From the NCBI GenBank assembly GCA_007132865.1, contig SLNU01000123.1, forward strand, positions 1 through 5,956: 5,956 nucleotides of DNA, in the 5' to 3' direction. The DNA is from Bacteroidales bacterium (GTDB lineage Bacteria > Bacteroidota > Bacteroidia > Bacteroidales > UBA7960). Shown here piece by piece: positions 1 through 5,229 of the stretch. The translations under genes and the position numbers were made by a program. Every line of letters begins with the position of its first letter. Position 1 is the first letter of the stretch. The notes under the pieces were generated by a model. It was not told the origin of the DNA, made no database searches, and saw only the letters and a list, made by a program, of their open reading frames with translations.

Positions 1-937
1 GCATGATATAGCCTTCCTGAATCAGGTAGGGCTCATAGACCTCCTCAATGGTGCCGGCATCCTCACCCACAGAGGTGGCCACGTTGGCCAATCCGACGGG
101 TCCCCCTTTGAACTTTTCAATGATCGTCAACAAGATTTTGTTGTCCATCTCATCCAGCCCGTACTTGTCCACGTTCAGCGCATCCAGTCCGTAGAGTGCG
201 ATGTCGAGGTCGATGTTGCCGTTGCCCTTCATCTGGGCAAAGTCCCTGACCCTTCTGAGCAATGCATTGGCGATGCGGGGGGTTCCCCTGCTGCGGCCGG
301 AAATCTCTTTTGCGGCCTCGTCGGTGATCTCCACTTTGAGGATGCCCGCAGAGCGTTTGATGATGTGATTCAGCAGTTTTGCGTCGTAGTAGTTCAGCCT
401 GGAATTAATGCCAAACCGCGCCCGCAATGGAGAGGTCAGCAGTCCCGACCGGGTGGTGGCCCCGATCAGCGTGAAGGGGTTGAGGCTGAGCTGAACGCTG
501 CGGGCATTGGGTCCCGATTCGATCATGATGTCGATCTTGTAGTCCTCCATGGCAGAATAGAGGTACTCTTCCACCACGGGGCTCAGCCGGTGGATCTCGT
601 CAATGAACAGTACGTCGTGGGCCTCAAGGTTTGTCAGCAGTCCCGCCAGGTCACCGGGCTTGTCCAGCACCGGGCCGGAACTGACCTTGATGCCGACCCC
701 CATTTCGTTGGCGATGATATGCGCCAGGGTGGTTTTCCCCAGCCCGGGGGGGCCATGCAACAGCACATGGTCGAGGGCCTCTTCCCGCTTGCGGGCTGCC
801 CCAACAAACACCTTCAGATTTTCGACCACCTTGTGCTGACCTGTGAAACTGGAGAAGCTGCCTGGGCGCAAAACCTGCTCAAAGGCCTTTTCGGCCGGTG
901 TCATCTGTTCTTTGCTGGGGTCGAGGTTTGGGTTCAT
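1..937 (-). CDS. ruvB: RuvB, Holliday junction branch-migration ATPase (C-terminus off the window)
   Basis: RuvB is the hexameric AAA+ motor that, with RuvA and RuvC, drives branch migration and resolution of Holliday junctions in the cytoplasm. About 312 codons are present, read from the ATG whose complement lies at 935-937; the family is about 340 residues, so roughly the last 30 (end of the winged-helix domain) are missing. Visible landmarks: Walker A GPPGLGKT at residues 62-69 (Lys68), Walker B LFIDEIH with Asp113-Glu114, the sensor-like GATTRSGLL, the PLRARFGI arginine-finger region, [17 protein letters not shown], the GGPVGL segment of the C-terminal domain, and [13 protein letters not shown] running to the edge. 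The start is the only sensible one: it gives the usual short N-terminal extension before the conserved LRP motif. No Shine-Dalgarno sequence precedes it. The gene is divergent from the LuxE-like gene and has its own candidate promoter. No frame disruption is seen. Identification is secure. Confidence 0.97.
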   Translation of the reverse strand, partial: MNPNLDPSKEQMTPAEKAFEQVLRPGSFSSFTGQHKVVENLKVFVGAARKREEALDHVLLHGPPGLGKTTLAHIIANEMGVGIKVSSGPVLDKPGDLAGLLTNLEAHDVLFIDEIHRLSPVVEEYLYSAMEDYKIDIMIESGPNARSVQLSLNPFTLIGATTRSGLLTSPLRARFGINSRLNYYDAKLLNHIIKRSAGILKVEITDEAAKEISGRSRGTPRIANALLRRVRDFAQMKGNGNIDLDIALYGLDALNVDKYGLDEMDNKILLTIIEKFKGGPVGLANVATSVGEDAGTIEEVYEPYLIQEGYIM

Positions 938-973
938 GGACGGTGTTTCAGGTCATTGTGGACCGCAATAGCG

Positions 974-1008
974 CAAATTTACATAAATAATTGTTACTTT
1001 GTCCCAAA
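974..1008 (-). promoter_or_regulatory. Candidate Bacteroidota-type promoter of ruvB
   Basis: Read on the minus strand, TAAATTTG (974-981) matches the Bacteroidota primary-sigma -7 consensus TAnnTTTG exactly, and a TTTG (1005-1008) lies upstream where the -33 element is expected. The spacer is 23 nt against the usual 19-21, so the -33 assignment is uncertain. The predicted transcription start would leave a leader of about 30 nt before the ruvB ATG. Confidence 0.5.
994..1001 (+). promoter_or_regulatory. Weak candidate -7 element for the LuxE-like gene
   Basis: TTACTTTG differs at one position from the Bacteroidota -7 consensus TAnnTTTG and lies 16 bp before the ATG at 1018. No TTTG is found 19-21 bp upstream, and the implied leader would be only about 10 nt. 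It may be coincidental. Confidence 0.2.
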
Positions 1009-1017
1009 GGCCTGTGG

Positions 1018-2127
1018 ATGGACGATCTGGTAAAGAGGATATTTGCCCTGGTGCCCGGTGCGGGAACGCCAGGTAGCGAGGATGGGGCGCAAGGTTACGG
1101 TGCCGGGGCGTCAGGAAGCGATTCCGGGGCGCCAGTGCCCGGTGTCGGGTCGCCTGCACCTGGATTTGAGGAGCTGGCCCTGGAGGTGTTTGCCTTTCAG
1201 TTTGCCAGGAATGCCGTTTACCGGGATTTCTGCCAGGCCCTGGGGCGCAGCCCGGGCAATGTGACAAGCCTCGAACAGGTCCCTTTCCTGCCGGTGGAGC
1301 TTTTCAGGCAGCACCGCGTGGTGGCCTTTGAGGGCCAGGCGGAGGAAGAGTTTGTCAGCAGCGGCACCACGGCCCTGGGTTCGCAGCCAGAGGGGGCCCC
1401 GGCCAGCCGGTCCAGACACTTTGTGAAGGACCTGTCGGTTTACGAACAAAGCTTTTCCCAAAGCTTCAGGCAGTTCTATGGCGAGCCTTCCGGTTACTGC
1501 ATCCTGGCATTGTTGCCATCCTACCTTGAAAGGGAAGGCTCTTCCCTGGTCTATATGGCCGCATCCCTGATCCGGCAAAGCGGGCAACCCGAAAGCGGCT
1601 TTTACCTGGATTCGTACGCAAAGCTGGCAAAGGTATTGCGGCGGCTGATGGGACAGGGGCAGAGAATTTTGCTGCTGGGTGTCAGTTTTGGCCTGCTCGA
1701 CCTGGCTGAGGCCCATCCGATGAAAATGAAAAATACCCTGGTCATGGAAACCGGGGGCATGAAGGGACGCAGAAAGGAGATGGTCAGAGAGGAGCTGCAT
1801 GAGCGGCTGATGGAGACCTTTTCGCTGGATGCCATACATTCGGAATATGGCATGACGGAACTATTGTCGCAGGCATGGTCGAAAGGCGGCGGATGGTTTG
1901 GCTGCCCGCCCTGGATGCGGATACTGATCCGGGACAGCAACGATCCGCTAAGCATTACTGATGGGAGGCGGACGGGGGGTATCAATGTGGTGGACCTGGC
2001 CAACTTGCACTCATGCAGCTTTCTGGCGACGCAGGACCTGGGGAGGATCGGGGCTGGCGGACTCTTTGAGGTGCTTGGACGGTTTGACCACTCTGATGTG
2101 CGGGGGTGCAACCTGATGCTGGGGTAA
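1018..2127 (+). CDS. LuxE-type acyl-protein synthetase homologue (ANL-like), 369 aa
   Basis: This looks like a member of the LuxE acyl-protein synthetase family, related to the adenylate-forming ANL enzymes. LuxE activates a fatty acid as acyl-AMP and carries it on a cysteine. Conserved pieces in order: the N-terminal block FEELALEVFAFQF (50-62) and VYRDF; VPFLPVELF (88-96); an adenylation-type SSGTT loop (114-118); METGGMKGRR (243-252 region); EYGMTEL (276-282), the ANL A5-like motif; and a C-terminal D-LGRI...GRFDHSDVRGC with Cys364 near the end, where LuxE carries its acylated cysteine. I chose ATG 1018 over an in-frame TTG at 991 because AAAGG lies 7 nt upstream and the protein then begins with a plausible amphipathic MDDLVKRIF. 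Residues 16-50 are a repeat-encoded Gly/Ala/Pro/Ser insert. No luxC, luxD or luciferase genes lie nearby, so the substrate is unknown. It is convergent with mntP. The family call is fairly sure; the function is inferred. Confidence 0.8.
   Translation: MDDLVKRIFALVPGAGTPGSEDGAQGYGAGASGSDSGAPVPGVGSPAPGFEELALEVFAFQFARNAVYRDFCQALGRSPGNVTSLEQVPFLPVELFRQHRVVAFEGQAEEEFVSSGTTALGSQPEGAPASRSRHFVKDLSVYEQSFSQSFRQFYGEPSGYCILALLPSYLEREGSSLVYMAASLIRQSGQPESGFYLDSYAKLAKVLRRLMGQGQRILLLGVSFGLLDLAEAHPMKMKNTLVMETGGMKGRRKEMVREELHERLMETFSLDAIHSEYGMTELLSQAWSKGGGWFGCPPWMRILIRDSNDPLSITDGRRTGGINVVDLANLHSCSFLATQDLGRIGAGGLFEVLGRFDHSDVRGCNLMLG
1063..1167 (+). repeat. In-frame 21-bp tandem repeat (five units) inside the LuxE-like gene
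   Basis: Five consecutive 21-bp units at 1063, 1084, 1105, 1126 and 1147 each begin GG(G/A)(G/A/T)CG and encode heptads GTPGSED, GAQGYGA, GASGSDS, GAPVPGV and GSPAPGF. The last unit merges into the conserved domain at Phe50. The preceding 1042-1062 (especially GTGCCCGGTG, also found in unit four) looks like a degenerate sixth copy. The unit is a multiple of three, so copy-number change keeps the frame. The encoded segment is low-complexity and probably a flexible linker. Confidence 0.8.
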
Positions 2128-2164
2128 ATGTGAGTGGCCCTTTCCTGGGGATCTGTCCGGTTTT

Positions 2165-2192
2165 GGGGAGCTGTCGGTCCCCCGGGGGAGCT
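2165..2192. other. GC-rich palindrome and short direct repeat at the convergent gene junction
   Basis: The 83-bp gap between the stop codons of the LuxE-like gene (2127) and mntP (2211) holds a perfect 12-bp palindrome TCCCCCGGGGGA (2178-2189), a possible GGGGA/TCCCC stem (2165-2169 with 2178-2182) and two copies of GGGGAGCT (2165-2172, 2185-2192). It sits where a bidirectional terminator is expected, but there is no clear T-tract on either side, so terminator function is unproven. Confidence 0.35.
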
Positions 2193-2210
2193 TTCCGGTC
2201 GCTTACCGCG

Positions 2211-2768
2211 TCAGATGAAAAGCTGTACAATGAAATGCAGTGCGGCAATCAACATGAAAACCCCTCCGAAAATAGTGGTGCGTTTCGCAAAAGGGAGTCC
2301 GAAATTTTGTCCCCCGGCCAGCCCGGCAAATGTGAACAGGAATGCCGACAGGGTGACCAGTATGGTGGCCAGCCAGACTTGGGTGTGAAGCAGCCCCAAG
2401 GCAAGCCCGACCAGCAGGGCATCGATGCTGGCGGCCAGTGCCAGCACCACCATCACTTTTCCGCTGTTGATGTCAAACACCCGGGCTTCCGGGTGACGAT
2501 TTTGTGCCCCATAGATCATTTTTGCCCCGATGTATGCGAAGATTGCAAAGGCGCCCCAGGACTCCAGCCCCTCGAACCTGGGCTGCAACAACCCGCCAAG
2601 CCCCAAGCCCAACAACAACAACAGCATGTGCATGATGGCAAAAACCAGGGCCGTCTTAAGCGATACCCCGGGCTTGACCAGTCCGGAAAGGGAACTGTTG
2701 GAAATGGCCAGGGCAAAGCAATCCATGGCCAGTCCGAGGGCAACAATAAAAATGATGAGCACGTCCAT
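2211..2768 (-). CDS. mntP: MntP-family manganese efflux pump, 185 aa
   Basis: MntP (DUF204/YebN family) is a small inner-membrane protein that exports Mn2+ and protects against manganese excess. The 185-residue product has about six hydrophobic segments arranged as two homologous halves. Each half carries the family acidic motif: MDCFALAIS with Asp16, and SIDALLVGL with Asp116; these correspond to the conserved membrane aspartates of E. coli MntP. I use the ATG at 2768, not the in-frame ATG 12 codons upstream. This start puts the aspartate at residue 16 as in E. coli, and the upstream codons would add a polar, non-conserved tail. No Shine-Dalgarno sequence is visible. There is no room for a yybP-ykoY Mn riboswitch: only 61 bp separate it from the sulfoxide reductase stop codon, so it is probably co-transcribed with that gene. 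The tandem repeats in the gap could regulate it. Confidence 0.93.
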   Translation of the reverse strand: MDVLIIFIVALGLAMDCFALAISNSSLSGLVKPGVSLKTALVFAIMHMLLLLLGLGLGGLLQPRFEGLESWGAFAIFAYIGAKMIYGAQNRHPEARVFDINSGKVMVVLALAASIDALLVGLALGLLHTQVWLATILVTLSAFLFTFAGLAGGQNFGLPFAKRTTIFGGVFMLIAALHFIVQLFI

Positions 2769-2777
2769 CTGAGACCG

Positions 2778-2830
2778 TTTTATTCGGTTATGGCCCGATA
2801 ACACATATGGCCTTTTTTTCGGTTATGGCC
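2778..2830 (-). repeat. Three tandem 17-18 bp GGCCATA repeats between the fRMsr gene and mntP
   Basis: Read on the minus strand, the gap consists of GGCCATAACCGAAAAAAA (2830-2813), GGCCATATGTGTTATCG (2812-2796) and GGCCATAACCGAATAAAA (2795-2778). Units one and three match at all but one position; the middle unit keeps only GGCCATA plus scattered bases. The array begins on the first base of the upstream gene's TAG stop codon and ends 10 bp before the mntP ATG. A small GTTAT/ATAAC stem (2787-2802) is embedded. The role is unknown: operator array, mRNA element or simple duplication. Confidence 0.7.
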
Positions 2831-3300
2831 TAATTCGCCAGCAAAGATACAATCCTTTCGAGTCCGACAAGGTCTTCCCCGTCAAAGGCATCCACCTTGT
2901 TGCTGTCCACGTCCAGCACCCCGATGATCTTTCCTTCTGCATCCCTCACCGGCACGACGATTTCGCTTTTTGATCGCGGATCGCAGGCAATGTGGCCAGG
3001 AAACCTGTGCACATCGGGCACGACAATGCTTTCTTCGCGGTGGATACCCGCCCAGCATACCCCTTTGTCCTTTTCAAGAAGCTGGCAGGCCACGGGTCCC
3101 TGGTAGGGGCCCACAATCAGCTGCTCCCCGTCGAGCAGGTAGAAGCCGGTCCAGAAATAATGCTCCATCTTGTGGTGCAGCACAGCCACAATGGTGGCCA
3201 TGCGTGAAAGGGGGTTGCCACGCTTGGCGAGCAAATCCTCCAGCTGTTTGTAAAGCCTTTCATAGCGGCCTTTTTTTCCCTGTGCGCCCATCCGTTCCAT
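2830..3300 (-). CDS. Free methionine-(R)-sulfoxide reductase, GAF-domain protein, 156 aa
   Basis: This is a single-GAF-domain enzyme of the fRMsr (MsrC/YebR) family, a cytoplasmic thioredoxin-dependent reductase that repairs free methionine-R-sulfoxide. The three family cysteines are present as Cys72 (VACQ), Cys82 (GVCWAG) and Cys106 (HIACD). Their spacings of 10 and 24 residues equal those of Cys84, Cys94 and Cys118 in the E. coli enzyme, so the catalytic and resolving positions are intact. Glu113 (SEIVVP) and the aspartates of GVLDVDS (127-133) match the substrate-binding acidic residues. WTGFYLL (50-56) and LIVGPYQG (61-68) are also typical. The length fits the family. ATG at 3300 is used; a second in-frame ATG three codons later (3291) is equally possible. 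It lies 130 bp downstream of tnaA on the same strand and 61 bp before mntP. Gene naming varies (msrC), so no symbol is given. Confidence 0.92.
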   Translation of the reverse strand: MERMGAQGKKGRYERLYKQLEDLLAKRGNPLSRMATIVAVLHHKMEHYFWTGFYLLDGEQLIVGPYQGPVACQLLEKDKGVCWAGIHREESIVVPDVHRFPGHIACDPRSKSEIVVPVRDAEGKIIGVLDVDSNKVDAFDGEDLVGLERIVSLLAN

Positions 3301-3302
3301 TG

Positions 3303-3332
3303 TTTTAGATCTGTTAATCTGGTTTAGATCTG
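3303..3332. repeat. Paired TTTAGATCTG direct repeat upstream of the fRMsr gene
   Basis: TTTAGATCTG occurs at 3304-3313 and again at 3323-3332, 19 bp apart, so the two AGATCT palindromes are spaced by about two helical turns just before the start codon at 3300. This spacing suits a dimer-pair operator, but there is no other support. The rest of 3301-3430 shows a perfect TTCCCGGGAA palindrome (3380-3389), a TTTG on the minus strand (3369-3372) without a matching -7 element, and no clear terminator for tnaA. Confidence 0.35.
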
Positions 3333-3430
3333 CATATCGACATAAACGGATAAACCCGTGCAGTGGGACAAATGTTCAGTTCCCGGGAATACGGGTACAT
3401 GTTGCCGGTCGGTCGATGCCTGCCGGCCCT

Positions 3431-4813
3431 TTATTCTCCCAGCTTCTCCAGCTCCACGGTGAAATGCCGCATGATGGGCTTTTCGTTCACGATGCGGTAT
3501 CCCCGCTGGATCTGATCGCGGCGCTCGTAGATGTTCCCAAGGCAGGCGGCCACATAGTCCATGTGGTTGTTGGTATATGTCCTGCGTGGAATGGCCAGGC
3601 GCAGCAGCTCCATTGCGGGGTAGCGGTTTTCGCGTGTGACCGGGTCGCGGTCGGCCATCAGGGTGCCGATCTCAACGCCCCTGACGCCACCTTCCAGGTA
3701 TAGCTCAATGGCCAGCGTCTGGGCCTGGTATTCTTCTTTCGCGATCTGGGGCAATATCTTTTTTGCATCTACGAACACGGCATGTCCGCCGGTCGGCTCC
3801 TGGAATGGAACGCCGAGTGCCCTGAGTTTCTCCCCAAGGTAGGCCACCTGTCCGATGCGGGACTCCAGGTAGTCAAACTCCGTGCCCTCCATCAGTCCCT
3901 GTGCGAGGGCCCCCATGTCACGGCCGGCCATACCCCCGTATGTGACGAAGCCTTCAAACATGATGTTGTACACGCTGGCTTTATCGTAAAGCGCTTTGTC
4001 GCGCATGGCGATGAAGCCGCCCATGTTTACGATGGCGTCTTTCTTGCTGCTCATCGTGGCGGCATCTCCGTAAGAGAACATTTCCCTGACGATGTCGCGG
4101 ATGTCGTGCTGCTCATAGCCTTTTTCCCGGACTTTGATGAAATAGGCGTTTTCAGCAAAACGGGCGGCGTCGAAAACCACCGGAATGCCATATTTCTTAC
4201 TCAGTGCGGCAACTTCACGGATGTTCTCCATCGATACCGGTTGTCCGCCGTTGGTGTTACAGGTTATGGTGATCAGGCAGAAAGGGATTTTATCTGCGGG
4301 ATTGGACTTGTAGACTTTTTCGAGTTTGTTCAGGTCAATATTGCCCTTGAACGGATGCAGAAGGGTGGTGCTGCAGCCCTCATTGATGGTACAGTCCACC
4401 GCCACGGCCCTCCTAAACTCAATGTGCCCTTTGGTGGTATCGAAATGGGCATTCCCCGGAACGAGGTCCCCCTGCTTGATCATTGCGGAGAACAACACAT
4501 TCTCTGCGGCCCGCCCCTGGTGGGTGGGCAGGAAATAGGGCATGCCCAACAGCTTGTTGATGGCATCCTTCATCTTGTAATAGGACAGTGAGCCGGCATA
4601 ACTTTCGTCTCCCAGCATCACCTCCGACCACTGGTAGTGGCTCATGGCGCCCGTACCTGAATCGGTAAGCAGGTCAATGAACACCTGGTCGCTGCGAAGG
4701 TTGAAGAGGTTGTAACTGGCCTCCCTGATCCATTGTTCGCGCTGCACACGGGTAGAGCGGGTCAGGGGTTCCACGACTTTTATTCTGTAGGGTTCGGCAT
4801 ATGGCAAATTCAT
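3431..4813 (-). CDS. tnaA: Tryptophanase (tryptophan indole-lyase), PLP enzyme, 460 aa
   Basis: Tryptophanase is a cytoplasmic PLP enzyme (fold type I) that cleaves L-tryptophan to indole, pyruvate and ammonia. The full length fits the family. Visible landmarks: FIDLLTDSGTGAMS (45-58), catalytic Tyr72 in GDESYAG, THQGR with Arg101, Asn186 in NTNGGQPVS, Asp215 (pyridine-nitrogen contact) and Arg218 in FDAARF, PLP-binding Lys258 in MSSKKDA, substrate-carboxylate Arg410 in IPRRTYT, and C-terminal RHFTVEL. Two positions favour tryptophanase over tyrosine phenol-lyase: His450 matches the E. coli TnaA His463 where tyrosine phenol-lyases have Phe, and VEIGTLMADR carries Ile where the lyase has its substrate Arg. 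ATG 4813 gives the usual PYAEPYRIKVVEP N-terminus. No Shine-Dalgarno sequence is seen. There is no visible tnaB permease beside it. The upstream 180 nt look like a structured leader. Indole produced here could act as a signal, but that is inference. Confidence 0.95.
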   Translation of the reverse strand: MNLPYAEPYRIKVVEPLTRSTRVQREQWIREASYNLFNLRSDQVFIDLLTDSGTGAMSHYQWSEVMLGDESYAGSLSYYKMKDAINKLLGMPYFLPTHQGRAAENVLFSAMIKQGDLVPGNAHFDTTKGHIEFRRAVAVDCTINEGCSTTLLHPFKGNIDLNKLEKVYKSNPADKIPFCLITITCNTNGGQPVSMENIREVAALSKKYGIPVVFDAARFAENAYFIKVREKGYEQHDIRDIVREMFSYGDAATMSSKKDAIVNMGGFIAMRDKALYDKASVYNIMFEGFVTYGGMAGRDMGALAQGLMEGTEFDYLESRIGQVAYLGEKLRALGVPFQEPTGGHAVFVDAKKILPQIAKEEYQAQTLAIELYLEGGVRGVEIGTLMADRDPVTRENRYPAMELLRLAIPRRTYTNNHMDYVAACLGNIYERRDQIQRGYRIVNEKPIMRHFTVELEKLGE

Positions 4814-4846
4814 GGCATAAAACTTTTGATGAGCGGAATATGGTAT

Positions 4847-4885
4847 GATAAAATGGGGACAGGCACCAAAGCGGCCCTGACACCC
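4847..4885 (-). terminator. Possible attenuator hairpin just upstream of tnaA
   Basis: On the minus strand CAGG (4879-4876) can pair with CCTG (4863-4860), with an inner GCC/GGU stem closed by a GCUUU loop and an outer GGG/CCC pairing (4885-4883 with 4858-4856) across an asymmetric internal loop. It is followed by a weak U-rich AUUUUAU (4854-4848). The stem is interrupted and the U-tract poor, so this is at best a leaky terminator. It lies 34-72 nt before the tnaA ATG and downstream of the small ORF. Confidence 0.25.
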
Positions 4886-4909
4886 GGATGACGGAAGTGA
4901 AGCGGGAAC

Positions 4910-4978
4910 TTAGAAGGGGAAGGTGTCCCTTCTTTTCAGGTTGCGGTAGATGTGCTTGATGGAAAGGATTCGGTACAT
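4910..4978 (-). CDS. Candidate 22-aa leader peptide ORF upstream of tnaA
   Basis: An ATG at 4978 opens 22 codons ending in TAA at 4910-4912, on the tnaA strand and 96 nt upstream of its start. The peptide begins MYRILSIKHIYRN and ends LKRRDTFPF; it is strongly basic with a hydrophobic start and contains no Trp or Cys. It starts about 16 nt downstream of the transcription start predicted from TACATTTG. Size and position resemble the E. coli TnaC leader (24 aa), but the TnaC residues (central Trp, terminal Pro) are not conserved. It also vaguely resembles the N-terminus of FtsX/MacB-type permeases, so it may be a gene remnant. There is no Shine-Dalgarno sequence. Translation is unproven. Confidence 0.3.
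   Translation of the reverse strand: MYRILSIKHIYRNLKRRDTFPF
4912..4933 (-). promoter_or_regulatory. Hairpin overlapping the end of the small ORF in the tnaA leader
   Basis: A perfect 7-bp inverted repeat (AGAAGGG with CCCTTCT, 8-nt loop) covers the last codons of the 22-aa ORF and runs into its stop codon. Within it GGGACA (minus strand, 4929-4924) is also complementary to UGUCCC (4861-4856) in the 3' arm of the downstream hairpin, so the two structures could exclude each other. Translation of the ORF would melt this stem. On the plus strand the repeat is followed by TTT, but no plus-strand gene ends here. Confidence 0.4.
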
Positions 4979-5000
4979 ACAATCAACCCATTAGGGAAAA

Positions 5001-5008
5001 CAAATGTA
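5001..5008 (-). promoter_or_regulatory. Candidate -7 element of the tnaA promoter
   Basis: Read on the minus strand, TACATTTG matches the Bacteroidota -7 consensus TAnnTTTG exactly. It sits about 190 nt upstream of the tnaA ATG, right before the 22-aa ORF, and is preceded by a T-rich run. No TTTG is found 19-21 nt further upstream, so the -33 half is absent or replaced by an activator. The predicted start is near 4994. Confidence 0.45.
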
Positions 5009-5080
5009 ATAAAAAACTTCATTGGCATTGTCGGATGGACCAGTATTTCCGTAACCGGCCTGTGCAAAAACGGACGCCAT

Positions 5081-5098
5081 TTGTTCATATTTGAACAA
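5081..5098. promoter_or_regulatory. 7-4-7 inverted repeat, candidate operator in the tnaA / M1-peptidase intergenic region
   Basis: TTGTTCA-TATT-TGAACAA is a perfect inverted repeat, about 70-90 bp upstream of the putative tnaA -7 element and 132 bp upstream of the peptidase start. Its form and AT-rich core suit a dimeric transcription factor site. There is no U-tract and no gene ends beside it, so it is unlikely to be a terminator. The rest of this 416-bp gap shows only a weak plus-strand -7 candidate (GATGTTTG, 5177-5184) for the peptidase gene. Confidence 0.4.
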
Positions 5099-5229
5099 TA
5101 GTTTAATCCCGGTGCCTGGTCCGGAATTTCATAAGCCGTTATAAACCAAAACCATGGATCATATGGTATGTAAATTGATGTTTGGAACTGTCCCTAAAAA
5201 ACATCCGATTAAAAAACGAACACGTCGTC

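Noticed and set aside
991..1017. TTG at 991 as an upstream start of the LuxE-like gene
   Set aside because: It would overlap the candidate -7 region and add nine non-conserved residues; the ATG at 1018 has AAAGG seven bases upstream.
365..1033. 222-codon plus-strand frame opposite ruvB
   Set aside because: It is antisense to the intact RuvB AAA+ core and has no domain pattern.
1063..1167. CRISPR array
   Set aside because: The repeats are 21 bp, contiguous without unique spacers, and in frame with a protein.
1111..1839. 242-codon open frame on the minus strand, antisense to the LuxE-like gene
   Set aside because: The plus-strand frame carries conserved family motifs throughout; the antisense reading shows none and starts inside the other gene.
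2106..2801. 231-codon plus-strand frame rich in Gln, opposite mntP
   Set aside because: The Gln/Pro-rich composition is the complement of Leu/Gly-rich membrane codons in mntP; no independent evidence for a gene.
2769..2804. Upstream ATG at 2804 for mntP
   Set aside because: It adds 12 polar residues encoded by the repeat array and shifts the conserved Asp away from position 16, where E. coli MntP has it.
2769..2829. Manganese riboswitch (yybP-ykoY) upstream of mntP
   Set aside because: The gap is only 61 bp and is filled by tandem repeats; none of the conserved riboswitch core is visible.
3782..4591. 269-codon open frame on the plus strand, antisense to tnaA
   Set aside because: It lies wholly opposite a clearly conserved tryptophanase, reads as low-likelihood protein with no recognisable motifs, and is explained by codon bias of the real gene.
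3431..4813. Tyrosine phenol-lyase instead of tryptophanase
   Set aside because: The C-terminal RHFT histidine and the VEIG isoleucine match tryptophanase; tyrosine phenol-lyase has Phe and Arg-containing sequence at these positions.
4674..4982. 102-codon minus-strand frame overlapping the 5' end of tnaA
   Set aside because: It overlaps tnaA by about 140 bp in another frame, starts at TTG and has no recognisable features. The shorter ATG-started 22-codon frame at the same place fits the putative promoter better.
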